Shown here: one piece after another, positions 41,209-52,822 of the stretch
Layout: every line of letters starts with the position of its first letter
Numbering within the stretch: the first letter of the stretch is position 1
Assembly: GCA_963995525.1 (NCBI GenBank)
Contig: OZ023205.1
Coordinates: forward strand, 56,261,174 to 56,325,173
Direction of reading: 5' to 3'
Length of the DNA: 64,000 nucleotides
Source: Escarpia spicata
Lineage: Eukaryota > Annelida > Polychaeta > Sabellida > Siboglinidae
Made by a program: the position numbers and the translations under genes
Notes under the pieces: model-generated
What the model saw: only the letters and a program-made list of their open reading frames with translations
Told to the model about the DNA's origin: nothing
Databases searched by the model: none

Positions 41209-42182
41209 TGTAGAGAATTTAGAATGATAACGCACATAGTATCAATCTTCTTAATTGCTGAATGTTGTACAGGCTCCGAAAAGCCAATTTATATGCAAAT
41301 GACTATAGCTGGGGTGGGGGATTTGTTTACATTTGAGGCCATCTGGTTTTGGGGAGGCAAGAGCCCTATACAGAGGGCCTTTGTTCAGAAGGTTACTATA
41401 AGTTCACTGGCACCCTGACAAGATTTCTAGAGACCCGTAGACTTTGGGAATTACATAACTAAAGGGTCAGCGTCTCACCCAAGGCTATGGTTTTAGTAGT
41501 ATAAGTAAGGGGGATTTGTGGATAATCGGGGCGACTACTGGGGCACACTGCCGGAGGAACGTTTCTCGTGAAGCACTGTCACCGAGCGCCCTGTGAGAAG
41601 TACTCAGACTCTCGCAGTACAATCAGTTATTCGCAGACTCGGTGAGTAACTCGGTTGCTGTATATAAGCCGCCGCCGTCTGACTTATCGTTCTGACACCT
41701 AGAATTCGGTTGCTGTATATAGGCCGCCGCCGTCTGACTTATTGTTCGGACATTTAGAATATCTCCGTTATAATTCGGTTGCTGTATAGAAGCCGCCGCC
41801 GTCTGACTTATCGTTCTGACACCTAGAATTCGGTTGCTGTATATAGGCCGCCGCCGTCTGACTTATTGTTCGGACATTTAGAATATCTCCGTTATAATTT
41901 GGTTGCTGTATAGAAGCCGCCGCCGTCTGACTTATCGTTCTGACACCTAGAATTCGGTTGCTGTATATAGGCCGCCGCCGTCTGAACCTATTGTTCTGAC
42001 CTTTATAACTGGGTAGTATTTAGCAGACATAGCCGTATACTGTGTATTAGATATTGTATTGGTAGGGTTTTCCGCATATAATAAACTGTGAAAACGTATA
42101 ACCTGACTTATCATTAGTACGACTGAGTGAGTGAACGTGTGCCCGTACGCTTCCCTGCCGACCGCTCGCCGCAAACGCTACA
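41209..42182 (+). repeat. 5' LTR
   Basis: It begins TGTAGAGAATTTAG and ends CGCAAACGCTACA, so the ends form a TGTAG/CTACA inverted repeat. The centre holds five or six spaced copies of GGTTGCTGTATA with GCCGCCGCCGTCTGA and CTTATYGTTC. These could be promoter elements, though none is proven. A likely polyadenylation signal, AATAAA, lies at 42079-42084. Confidence 0.93.
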
Positions 42183-42187
42183 ATTGG

Positions 42188-42205
42188 TGGTAGCCGTGGT
42201 GGGAT
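42188..42205 (+). promoter_or_regulatory. candidate primer-binding site
   Basis: TGGTAGCCGTGGTGGGAT starts 5 nt after the LTR. Its complement ends in CCA and resembles the 3' acceptor end of a tRNA. I could not assign the tRNA. A TGGTGGCAGCG at 42364 is an alternative. Confidence 0.55.
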
Positions 42206-42386
42206 TTCAATTTAGGTATACCCGACCGTATTCCTCTACGTTTCGTAGTAACGGTTTCGGATATTCTATTTTGTACATCTTATTTAAAAAGAACACACAC
42301 GGGCTACGTTTACTCGCTTCAGATAGAATAAAGTAGGATAGATTAGTGAGAAGTTAATTCTCTGGTGGCAGCGAAATATTGGCGAA

Positions 42387-44342
42387 ATGTCAACACAGGG
42401 TGATGATTCCTCAGTGACTGATGCTTATCTTCGGGACACTGAGCGGACTCAGGATCAAGACAGCGAGGTTATGTTACGATTCCTCCCTAGGGAGCAGGTG
42501 CAGTCGTCTACCAGGTCAGAAGTAGACAGGTCTATACAGGAGGCTAATGTTGCAGAGAAGCAGCATGCATTAGTGACTCTGAGGGATAGAAAGGCTAGTC
42601 TGGAAGAGAGATTGTCAAAGATAAAATGGCAGGAGGAGCAGTTGAGATTGGAGAGGGATCAGTTGAGATTGGAGATGGATCAGTGGAAAGTAGAAAATGA
42701 TCAGTTGACATGGGAAGAAGGTCTATTGTTAACGGCAATTAGTAGATCTGAGCTCGAAAGCTCAGTGCTAGAACTATTTCCCGAAACTTGCGCAAGTGTG
42801 AGCACTCGAAACCGAGCGCAATCGCGGTTTGAGGACAGCAGAGAAACTGTTCGACTCTCACCTGATCGCAAGGACAATGATCCGAGGCCATGTTATAATG
42901 TTGCTACCGTGGGGCAGACCTCGGTAGCATTGGAATCGCAGGCGTGTGATACGTCCGATAATCTGATGTGTGATCAACGGGGCGCCGACATGAAATATGT
43001 CCCGTCACCCTTGATTACTGCATCCCCGGAAAAGATCCCCATGGGTGGTTTGTCCGGAACACTGCCAAAACATGTTAGCAGGCCAAGTCACGAACCGGTA
43101 AACTTTACAGGAGTCTATCGTGAAACTCCATTTGATGTAGGACATGTAGGGAAATATGGCTGAGAAGCTGGACCCAACCGAATTGTTCCACCACCTCAGA
43201 TACCGGCGTCGAGTTATTCTCGGCGTTATCAAACCCCAAGGGGTGTGGACGGTTTGTTATCGGGTCACGAGACGCGCGGTCCAGGAAAGGACCAGCCGAT
43301 GTTTACCGCTTACCGTCCTGTGTATGACACGGGCCGGAGGGAGGCTCATTATGGCCAGCGCAGGGAGCTCCAGCCAGACGGCTGGCCCGTTAACGACCGT
43401 TGGGGTAGTAGACAGGATTATGCAACTAACAACACGGCAGGTCAAGTGGTGTCACATCTACCTAGCGTTAAGGTCTCCGTGCCAACTAGTCAGGTCAACG
43501 CACCAAAACCCAAGAGCCCGGCGTTGTATGATGGCAAGAGTAGCTGTCGTGATTACCTGGTTCAATTCGAAATGGTTTCGGAGTTGAACAGGTGGGACGA
43601 AGCTACTCGTACTTTGGAGCTAGCCACCAGCTTACGGGGGCAGGTTCAGGGTGTGTTGAGTGACCTGGAGGCCCCGGACAGGGTCAACTACGAAACATTA
43701 GTACGGGCCCTGTTAAACCGTTTCGAGCCAGAACACCAGTCAGAAGCGTTTCGGGCTCAAATGAAGGCTCGGCAACGCCGGAGAGGTGAACCACTTGCCG
43801 AATTAGCTCAAGATATAAAGCGTTTGGTACGAAAGGCGTACCCTGATGCCAGCGCCGATGTGAAAGAGGCGTTGGCGTGTGACGCGTTCACAGATGCTGT
43901 GGGTGACGCGGACATGGAGTGGACGATTTTCCAGGGAAAACCAAAGGGGGTTGACGATGCGTTAAGACTGGCACTCGAATATGAGGCTTTCCAAATGGGT
44001 CGGTCTCGGAGAGTGGGCCCAAAATACGCGTTGCGTTCCACACGCCACAATAAAGGGGATGATTGTGAAATGGTTGGGAATGATAGCAATCATTCCAGCA
44101 GCCATGACGTTGCAACGATGTTGCAAAATATTGCTGAACGACTTTCTCTGGTAGAGACAAGGATAGATCGCCCACATATGCGAGAGGGGCGAGGAACTCA
44201 TGCTGCTCAACAGACCGAGTGGCACAAAGTGAGAAATTGTTACAGTTGCGGTGATTCTGGGCATTGGCAACACAATCTAAACTGTCTCAGTAGAAAGCTG
44301 GCCATGCCTGGGAGGCCTGAGAAAGGTTTCTCCACCCGATAG
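42387..44342 (+). pseudogene. gag polyprotein region with one in-frame stop
   Basis: A single reading frame runs from ATG 42387 to TAG 44342, broken only by TGA at 43161-43163. The upstream part (258 codons) is polar, with a predicted coiled coil at about residues 55-115 (Glu/Gln/Leu-rich, LEERLSKI, EEQLRLERDQLRLEMDQWK). The downstream part has a Ty3/Gypsy-type capsid core (SCRDYLVQFEMVSELNRWDE, ALLNRFEPEHQSEAFRAQMK, RRRGEPLAELAQDIKRLVRK). It ends with a zinc-knuckle-like motif CYSCGDSGHWQHNLNC, in which His and the last Cys are two residues further apart than in the standard CCHC. There are no protease or pol motifs downstream. The TGA may be a decay mutation or a readthrough point. A GTG or ATG after it could start a separate capsid-containing product. 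Confidence 0.85.
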
Positions 44343-46810
44343 CCTGATAGATGTTCCCGTGAGGTATATTATATCAAATATATTTTGGATTACAATAAAT
44401 GCTTCTTTATATATAGTTGTTTCCTTTTATGGAATTATAGTAGAATGTTTGGTGGATGTTGGATTCGCTATGACTGATTTTACAGTAACAGTATTATGAT
44501 TCGCTGTGCGTATGTGTGCGGACATGTCACGACTGACTATGAATGACAGTCGATAATGAAGGATCTCTTGCTGTGGCAGGTCCACAATAAATGAGGTCTG
44601 CTGAATTGCAGAACCGGGCAGACAAATGTCACGGTGTAATCGTTCCATAACATTGTCTGTGGCAGGTCCACAATAAACGAGGTCTGCTGAATTGCAGAAC
44701 CGGGCAGAACAAGTGTCACGGTGTAATCGTTCCATAACATTGTCTGTGGCAGGTCCACAATAAACGAGGTCTGCAGAATTGCAGAACCGGGCAGAACAAG
44801 TGTCACGGTGTAATCGTTCCATAACATTGTCTGTGGCAGGTCCATAATAAACGAGGTCTGCAGAATTGCAGAACCGGGCAGAACAAGTGTCACGGTGTAA
44901 TCGTTCCATAACATTGTCTGTGGCAGGTCCGCAATAAACGAGGTCTGCTAAATTGCAGAACCGGGCAGACCAAGTGTCACGGTGTAATCGTTCCATAACA
45001 TTCTTTGTGGCAAGTCCACAACACACGAGGTATGCTGTGTTGCAGAACCGAAATGGCAAATGTTTCTGTGTAACCGTGCACGCACTATATCGTTGTGACA
45101 ATTTTCACAACACAACAGTTTAGTTTCAAGAACTGGCTGAAATACAGTGATCGATTCAATCACTTTCTGGCAGAAAGTTGGTGCACTTATGTGTCCAGTC
45201 AAAGTGGTCGTAACCACATGTTGACTCTGATACTTTTATTAGGGTTGTAGGGAATAATCTAGTCTACAACACAAGTTTGACCAGCCAGTGAACTGGTCAG
45301 TGTGGCTGATTCTGACAGAGAGGCCATCTGGTTAACTTAGGTCAGTTTGTGTTGATAAACATTGCAAGTGCAGCCTTGGGAGGTTGATTACTGACCCAAG
45401 GGTGTAATGAGAGGGGTTAATTAGTATCCAGTGGTGTTGCCCATCCAGTTCTGTCCTGGGCAGCTTCTGGCTTAATATATATTTAATTGCCACAGGGTGT
45501 GATCATTTAGCACAGAGGGCAAAGTTAAATGGAGTAGAAAGAGTCACAGTTTCCATTTCTCAAATTGATTGGTCTGTAGATTTCTTGGAAGATGATATTA
45601 TATTAGGTAAACAGTAACACCCGGTGCTAAGAGCAGGTGGTTGTTTACACGAATGATTAGTACTAAGAGCGGTATTTCATTTTGAGATGTATAGTTGGTG
45701 ACTAAAAACTGGTATCAGTGGCGCAGCTCATCAAGATATTATAGTCTCCATGAGTTGACGTCCCTGAGGTACAGACGCTGTCTGAGAGAGATACTGGTTA
45801 CTCTGGGCTAGGCCAGGCCAGGCCAGGCCAGTGGACCTAATTAAGATGGGTTCTTAATGGGGGTGTCAATGTCACACTCAGTGTGTGTGAGGACAAGGCA
45901 TGCATGATGTGTTCAGTGTACACACTGACCACAGAGATCAGTGTAGATATGACAGTGGTTGACACTGATTCTCCTAACAAATGGCAGTATTTCGATATAT
46001 GTCAGGTTAGGTGTTGCCATATGTAAACACCAGCATACATGGAAGTCTGGAGCTAGGCCATCAGAAGTGTATGGCCTATACTGACCGAAGGTCACATATG
46101 ATATCAACAGAAAGGTTATCTTGTTGGTTGATATAAATATCACAACTGACACACTGCGTATATTGGATTACGCAATCTAGCCTGTTGAATCTGGTGCCAG
46201 TTTGATATTGAGAAAGTGAAAGAGAAGTTGTTATACGCTGCAATGCGCTGCATTGTATTCCGACGGAGGTTGTACGTGTTGTCTCACGGATCTCTTACCA
46301 TCGGTCGCATTATTACAATTAATGACCAAAAAAGGTCATATGGCACAAATTATGGCAACCACCATAACAGTGCAGATTACGAAATTTTTGTAATCTGAAA
46401 GAAAATGATGGTTGCAAATACCAGATTTCAATCTGGACATAACCTGGTGCGCTGTTTGCAAAGAAGATGGAAGATGACGAAGACGACAATGAGCTGAGCG
46501 TCCACTACAAGCGGTGAACTGACGTCCCGGACACGACACGCGAGGACCCATCCAGCCGTCGTGCGATGACGCGAGTTACGACGGAGGATACAGCCAGCAT
46601 GACGAATCCGACCGGCCATCGCGCAAGACAGACGTATGCCCCCATCATCGGACGTGAACATTTTTGAAAAATGAACTTTCAGTTATTCAGAGCCTGATTT
46701 ATTACATGTTTTATTTCAGCATTACTATTGAAAGCTGTATATTGTATGTTGCATATGTGTTATCTATTGTTGCATGTGTGTTATCTATTACGATTTCGGG
46801 ACGAAATTTT
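44343..46810. other. non-coding part of the LTR element (pol absent)
   Basis: A search by eye for LPQG, YxDD, DDE and RNase H motifs on both strands found none. It contains the 87-bp tandem repeat (listed), a GGCCAGGCCAGG run at 45813-45833, and a hairpin with CAGATTAC/GTAATCTG stems at 46373-46397. Confidence 0.7.
44571..45070. repeat. 87-bp tandem repeat inside the LTR element
   Basis: Just under six copies, each with CTGTGGCAGGTCCACAATAA, ACGAGGTCTGCTGAATTGCA, GAACCGGGCAGAAC and GTGTCACGGTGTAATCGTTC. The last copy is diverged. A multiple of three without stops keeps one minus frame open for 224 codons, which I do not regard as a gene. Confidence 0.93.
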
Positions 46811-46813
46811 AAA

Positions 46814-46826
46814 TGGCGGGGGGTAG
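46814..46826 (+). promoter_or_regulatory. polypurine tract
   Basis: GGCGGGGGGTAG lies directly before the 3' LTR, the expected plus-strand priming site. Confidence 0.75.
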
Positions 46827-47800
46827 TGTAGAGAATTTAGAATGATAACGCACATAGTATCAATCTTCTTAATTGCTGAATGTTGTACAGGCTCCGAAAA
46901 GCCAATTTATATGCAAATGACTATAGCTGGGGTGGGGGATTTGTTTACATTTGAGGCCATCTGGTTTTGGGGAGGCAAGAGCCCTATACAGAGGGCCTTT
47001 GTTCAGAAGGTTACTATAAGTTCACTGGCACCCTGACAAGATTTCTAGAGACCCGTAGACTTTGGGAATTACATAACTAAAGGGTCAGCGTCTCACCCAA
47101 GGCTATGGTTTTAGTAGTATAAGTAAGGGGGATTTGTGGATAATCGGGGCGACTACTGGGACACACTGCCGGAGGAACGTTTCTCGTGAAGCACTGTCAC
47201 CGAGCGCCCTGTGAGAAGTACTCAGACTCTCGCAGTACAATCAGTTATTCGCAGACTCGGTGAGTAACTCGGTTGCTGTATATAAGCCGCCGCCGTCTGA
47301 CTTATCGTTCTGACACCTAGAATTCGGTTGCTGTATATAAGCCGCCGCCGTCTGACTTAGTGTTCGGACATTTAGAATATCTCCGTTATAATTCGGTTGC
47401 TGTATAGAAGCCGCCGCCGTCTGACTTATCGTTCTGACACCTAGAATTCGGTTGCTGTATATAGGCCGCCGCCATCTGACTTATTGTTCGGACATTTAGA
47501 ATATCTCCGTTATAATTTGGTTGCTGTATAGAAGCCGCCGCCGTCTGACTTATCGTTCTGACACCTAGAATTCGGTTGCTGTATATAGGCCGCCGCCGTC
47601 TGAACCTATTGTTCTGACCTTTATAACTGGGTAGTATTTAGCAGACATAGCCGTATACTGTGTATTAGATATTGTATTGGTAGGGTTTTCCGCATATAAT
47701 AAACTGTGAAAACGTATAACCTGACTTATCATTAGTACGACTGAGTGAGTGAACGTGTGCCCGTACGCTTCCCTGCCGACCGCTCGCCGCAAACGCTACA
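46827..47800 (+). repeat. 3' LTR
   Basis: It has the same 974-bp length and ends as the 5' LTR. Differences seen include GGACACAC for GGGCACAC, AAGCCGCC for AGGCCGCC, TAGTGTTC for TATTGTTC, and CCATCTGA for CCGTCTGA. Confidence 0.93.
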
Positions 47801-48659
47801 TGTTTATCACCCATGTGTATTTCATGTGTCGACGTAGCCAAGTACTTTTAAAACAGCATGTATTAGGCTTGTTAACAAATGTAAATGCATAGTAATATAT
47901 ATCATTTCTAACTCCTCCCTCAGTTCGATTTTTGGCTTCTAACGTTCACGGAAATGCAAACCTACAAAGCATTCGCTATGAAGTGTTTGTTCATTTGTGC
48001 AGATTTGTATTTCGTTTTGGTGTAATTGACAGAAAAACCTTAAAATTATTTACGACCATGTCGGTTCGAAATTAGTTATAGGATCTCAGTCGGAAAATAC
48101 GATTTATCAAAACACGTGGCGTTAGATCGAGGTCTGGAACATTTCTGATGAGACCTCGATCTAACGGCCGGTTTATTTACACATCGGTGCCAGTGAATTA
48201 ACTAAAAGGAAAGCTAAAGCCTAATCTATAACTAGATTGCCAATCATGGAGATGTATGTGGATGAATGTTTAAAGTCTACGGCGCAATAAACTTGTTTTT
48301 TGTATTTTGTTGCCGTCGTCGTGTCTGTCAAGGTTGATGATGACATGATGATGATGGTTTATTACAGAAACTATGACACAATACATTCGATATTTGATGC
48401 ACATTTGATACATACATTGTTATAGTTTCTATAATGAGAGTTTAAAGCCAAGAGTGGCTGATGTTCCCTCTCCATACATGTAATACATATGTAATTCCAT
48501 GGTGCACGTAAAATAATTAAATAAAAAGAAGAAGAAGAAACATATTGTGCAATTGAAGAAAAGAAATCAGCAACACAAATCACAGCAATACTATTGTCAT
48601 GAATACACGCATTAGAATGCAACAATGAATGTTAGTTATATAAGTCACTAACATTATTT

Positions 48660-48895
48660 ACATTTAGACGTTGCCAGTGCATATATACAATCCACTGTTG
48701 TTGTTATATAGTTCCATAGCTTAACACCTCGACGTCTAATGGTTTTATATAATACGTTGGTTTTAGAAATCGGTACATGCAGTAGATCCACATGGCGTGT
48801 CCTATAATTATTGGTTAACGATTTGCCGTTAAATACAGGAGCGACAATTGGTTTCTCATTCTACCATGAGCAACGGCCAACACATTTTCTTTAGA
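48660..48895 (-). pseudogene. LINE reverse-transcriptase C-terminus (arm B)
   Basis: Mirror of 21945-22181. On the minus strand it again encodes the IRRRGVKLWN-type tail, with small differences from arm A. Confidence 0.6.
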
Positions 48896-49109
48896 CGACC
48901 AATTTGTAATTAAACAGACTGAAACGATCACAAACAGTTGCTAAGAAAGCTCATGTTAAATGTATGATTATTTAAAAAATATTTTTAAAATCGTATTGTC
49001 AACGCGGATTTGAAATACCGCATGAAAATGTCTCTATTGTTATCTGTGTCATGTTTACGAGTTAAAGTTCGCCACTTATGACATGTATTGCGTTTCAGCA
49101 GTGACGCGT

Positions 49110-50087
49110 GGTGCAAGTCCCTGGAAGACTAGCTCACTGGTTACGCCGCTACAGCCTCAATCACGGGGTTTCCTGCACATCCTCTTCATGTGTCTGATGT
49201 CTTCCTTGTCGACTTCGACTTTGTAGTCTACAGTAGATATAGCGTTTTACACAAGCTAGTAAATTGTTATGACATACATTGTATAACAGTACAAATGTTT
49301 CAATCAAACTTAGGGAAGACAACAACTATATTATCAATACCAATGTTTGTGTTTAAAAACATTGCTTAAATCGATGCTGTTTGTAGTACAATAACCTTGT
49401 CTAAAACTAAACAGAGGTTGTTTGCAAAAAAATTATTATAGTATCCTATGTTTAATAAGGTGAAGCTAATTTTCTACTTTACTGTTCATTTGTAAATATA
49501 ATTTCTCACCGTATACTAATTGTTCATAATGTACTCTCACTCCTATTTTGCATGTTTTAATGACATAGACTATATTCACTTTATTTTACATACTGTAATG
49601 ATGTACATACATCGGTTTGCTTAATGGTACTGTTGTGACTCAGAAAAAGGTTCCTATCACTCCGCTAGGGATCTTTGGGATGAATACAATTATTAAATAT
49701 GTACGTCAAATATGCACGGTAAACTTAAAATGCCTTATGCGTATGTGTGCAAATTGTATAGCATTAATGTACATTAATTTAAATGCTACGTTACCATAAA
49801 TCTCTGGCAAGAAATACAGCAGGTCTGGTTTTCCTCGGATGACCGTATCGCGTGTGCGTCTTACGCGCGTTCGTTTTTGATAAGTGCCAACTATACTCTG
49901 TGTTAATGATTTCTCATAAAACGTGCGGTGCAAACAAATTTAACGAATATGCACTAAGAAGCACGGTGTTTCGTCGATTGAAATGATTCCTTGAGACTCG
50001 TAGTATTTCATCGTTCAGTTTTCTAAGAAAGATACTTCTGATATACATCATGTTTTTACTGTAATTGTAATTTCACTGTAATTGTTG

Positions 50088-50119
<32 letters not shown>

Positions 50120-50470
50120 TGTATATATATATATATATATATAATTGACGTGTGATATAATGTGTTTACGGAAGCAAAACGTGTGATGCTAATTAGCATT
50201 ACCATGCATACCGCTGATATTGTACATACTTATGTGATAATGTAATTTCTCCTTATTTACAATGAATAAATAATGTAAACCAATACTCATTCAATATTTT
50301 TATTGTTGAGGTGTATACTCTTGGTTTCTATGGGAACTTGCATAGACAACAACAACATGTCTTACGACATATCATCAAGGTGATCCCATCTGAACGATTG
50401 TCCTCCAAAAACACCTTCCTCGTCCCATTCTGATACACTTTAACAGCTATGTTACACGGCTGTAACACAA
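49110..50470 (-). pseudogene. decayed 3' exons of an integrase-core paralogue (arm B)
   Basis: Mirror of the arm A pseudogene. The penultimate exon remnant (49795-49865) reads TRDTVIRGKPDLLYFLPEIY in frame, where arm A is shifted by 2 nt, so arm B is closer to the ancestral state there. The 5' part of that exon is replaced by unrelated sequence (ending GTYQKRT). The last-exon remnant near 49150-49235 carries the same TGA as arm A, so this lesion predates the duplication. Confidence 0.75.
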
Positions 50471-50817
50471 CTGAATTTGTTAGAGTAGAGAGCAATGTCG
50501 TTTTTTTATGATTCAGCACAAACGAATATATCAAAATTGTAATTTACACCTGTGTAAAGTGGGGGTAAAGTAGCACTTTCGGTTAATTGTATCTCTTGTC
50601 TGGCAAGTGGATTACATGATGTGTCAAAGTCGGTGCGTCTGTGGAGACGATAATCCCTGTGTCAGGAGCTATAATTAGAACCGCACCACCTCCCAAAATT
50701 GCAGCAGTGGACTAGAATGATGCTACTTATTTACATCGTCTGGTCGTAATTGCGCCTGTGATTAATTGTGTCTTTGATATGAATAGTCGACACAATTGTT
50801 TCTGAAAAAGCATAAGC

Positions 50818-51045
50818 ATGAGTCAACTAAGATGGGCAGGACTTGTAGAGAAAATGGGAGAAGAACGGATGGCAAAGAGAGCAGATGCACAGAGACTGGA
50901 AGGAAAAGGAGGCGAAGAAGAACTAGACTGCGATGGGAAGACTATGGAAAAAGAGATTTTGAAGGATTGGGAGAAAGGTGGAAAACGAGAGCGAACGATC
51001 TGGTGGAGAGAGCTGTGCAGAACCAGGGAGAGAAATTAAAAAAAA
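50818..51045 (+). pseudogene. LINE reverse-transcriptase C-terminal fragment (arm B)
   Basis: Mirror of 19795-20015, with the same frame break between SQLRWAGLVEKMGEERMAKR and the RLRWEDYGKRDFEGL part. Confidence 0.75.
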
Positions 51046-51119
51046 TCAGACAGCGAGCATCGGAATCGAGGCCAGTTTCACCCCTGACATCCCCACGGAT
51101 ATATGAGGAGTTCATATTC

Positions 51120-51330
51120 ATGTTTGTGGAGAGCCTCTATGTAGATATTGGGGGTGGGGGTGGAAATCGAGGTTTTTGAAGAGCCTGAAGATGGAGCTAT
51201 TTTGGCGAGCCTCAATGGGTGTGCAAATTGTGATGTTGGAGAGCCTTAATGTGGCTGTTTTGGCGAGCCTCAAGAGGGGGGGGGGGTGCAAATCGAGGTT
51301 TTGGAGAGCCTCAACCCACCAAATATCCAC
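51120..51330. repeat. clustered GGAGAGCCTC motif repeats (arm B)
   Basis: Mirror of 19490-19700. The G tract is one or two bases shorter than its counterpart. Confidence 0.6.
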
Positions 51331-52345
51331 CATGTTCCGACGCCAGTGTTTTGGGTTTGGCTTTGTTGTCTGGGCTTGAACAAATTCGTGACCATAGGCA
51401 ACACTGGATGCCTTTTATGTTCAACGCATGTGTCCATGGTTGATGACTTTGAGTGTGCGTATACGGTTACACATCTAATTATTGTGCACAAAAGATTATG
51501 TGATTGTACTTCTAAATATTATGATAGAAGCCTAATGCGATTGAGTTTAGACTAAGATCAATGGGGGCATGCGGGCAATCATTTTATAGAATGTAATCTA
51601 GGTTCTCTCACCAAAACCGGAGACCAAAAATGAATTACTTCATAGCATGAGGTGTGCACCTCTTCTACCACTCCCCATTTCATTTTTGGTTTCATCTGAA
51701 TATCCTTGATCGAAAATATAAACGATAATTTATGTACCTCCACACATGAAAAACAGGGATGTTGATGGCATTTTTCAGTTGAACATTAACCGTAGGCTTT
51801 GAAGTATACATTTCTTGAATATTTATTCATTAATGACATGATATATTTTCATAGGTGTACATATCATGTTCATTATGCCTTACATAAATAAAACAATATA
51901 TATATATAAATAACTATAATCAGTTAGACCCTACTAAACTTTAGTGTCTTTAGTTTATAATAAAACATCTAAATCGTAAACTAAAATAGTATTGTCTCTA
52001 ATTATTTTACAAAACCTACATATAAAATGCACAAACGAGGTAGCGAATCGTTGTTCGTAGAGTGTAGTTTCATTTTTGCTAAGGGATCATCTCGGAACGT
52101 CGATGTCCGATATCAAGCGAAATTATTTTTGTTTGGAGGACGGGGGTCTGAGGCAGTTTCATCTGGCGTCGGACATCGACCGACACTCTTAATTATACTG
52201 GTATCATCATATTAATGTTTAAAAAATTCGTCTGAGGTGGGTGGAGGGGGGGCTGAGGCAAGATGAAAGTAATTTCGTCTGATATCGGACATCGACGTTC
52301 TGAGATTACCCCTAAGTGAATCGAATTATAGATGCACCGCGCGTA

Positions 52346-52716
52346 TGGAACGATATTAGGGCCATAATTCCACAATGCTACATTGTTGATTTCTGACTTT
52401 CGATTATCCTTTTACGCCGAGATTGTTGATTTCTGACTTTCGATTATCCCTTTACGCTGACATTGTGCAAGATTTTTGTCAAATAATTCACTAGAATGGC
52501 GTTTGGTCAAATATTTCTCCAAAAGATTTTCTCCAAAAGATTTTCTCCAAAAATTTTTCTCGAAACGAAGTTCTCCAAAAGAAGTTCTCCAAAAGAAGTT
52601 CTCCGAACGATAATCTGGCACAAATTGGACTCAGTGACCTTAGCTAAGCTAAGATGTGCTGCCCCCTAGCGAACTACACCAACTTGCAAATACTGAAGTA
52701 TCCCTTGCAAGTCAGG
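52346..52716. other. spacer with short direct repeats
   Basis: No gene. A 40-bp unit (ATTGTTGATTTCTGACTTTC, GATTATCC, TTTACGC) is repeated at 52381 and 52423. At 52515-52605 TTCTCCAAAAGA recurs seven times with variations. Confidence 0.6.
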
Positions 52717-52763
52717 CCAAAGCAATTATATAATTGCTTTAAGCAATTATATAATTGCTTTGG
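52717..52763. repeat. 47-nt perfect palindrome
   Basis: CCAAAGCAATTATATAATTG is mirrored exactly about one central base. Each half itself contains AAGCAATTATATAATTGCTT, a 20-bp palindrome. The flanks carry TCAGGCC in direct orientation on both sides. Confidence 0.95.
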
Positions 52764-52822
52764 TCAGGCCTTGCTGTCAGTCACCAACGTCACGTCGTAG
52801 TATACAGAATACTTATATGAAG

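Larger units (their letters stand above)
41209..47800 (+). mobile_element. gag-only LTR retrotransposon (Ty3/Gypsy-like, non-autonomous)
   Basis: A 6592-bp element with two 974-bp LTRs, a primer-binding site, a gag region and a polypurine tract, but no protease, reverse transcriptase, RNase H or integrase. It interrupts arm B at a site that is empty in arm A. The LTRs differ at about four or five positions by eye, so insertion was recent. The element fits the class of terminal-repeat elements that keep gag and borrow pol from relatives. Between gag and the 3' LTR are an 87-bp tandem repeat and 1.7 kb of non-coding sequence. Confidence 0.92.
40481..52345. repeat. arm B of the inverted duplication, split by an LTR element
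   Basis: This is the reverse complement of 18486-23759. Bases 40481-41208 match 23759 down to about 23033, and 47801-52345 match from there to 18486. The break falls in a TTTCATGTTTATTACCC-like sequence that is continuous in arm A. The contents mirror arm A: HECT terminal-exon copy, LINE tails, integrase paralogue, GGAGAGCCTC cluster and fold-back-flank relative. Confidence 0.95.

Noticed and set aside
44427..45217. Minus-strand 224-codon frame in the LTR element
   Set aside because: It reads the 87-bp tandem repeat, whose length is a multiple of three. It has no recognisable domain and is antisense to the element.
44343..46826. Hidden pol gene in the LTR element
   Set aside because: No reverse transcriptase, RNase H, protease or integrase motif found in any frame, and no long frame other than the repeat-derived one.
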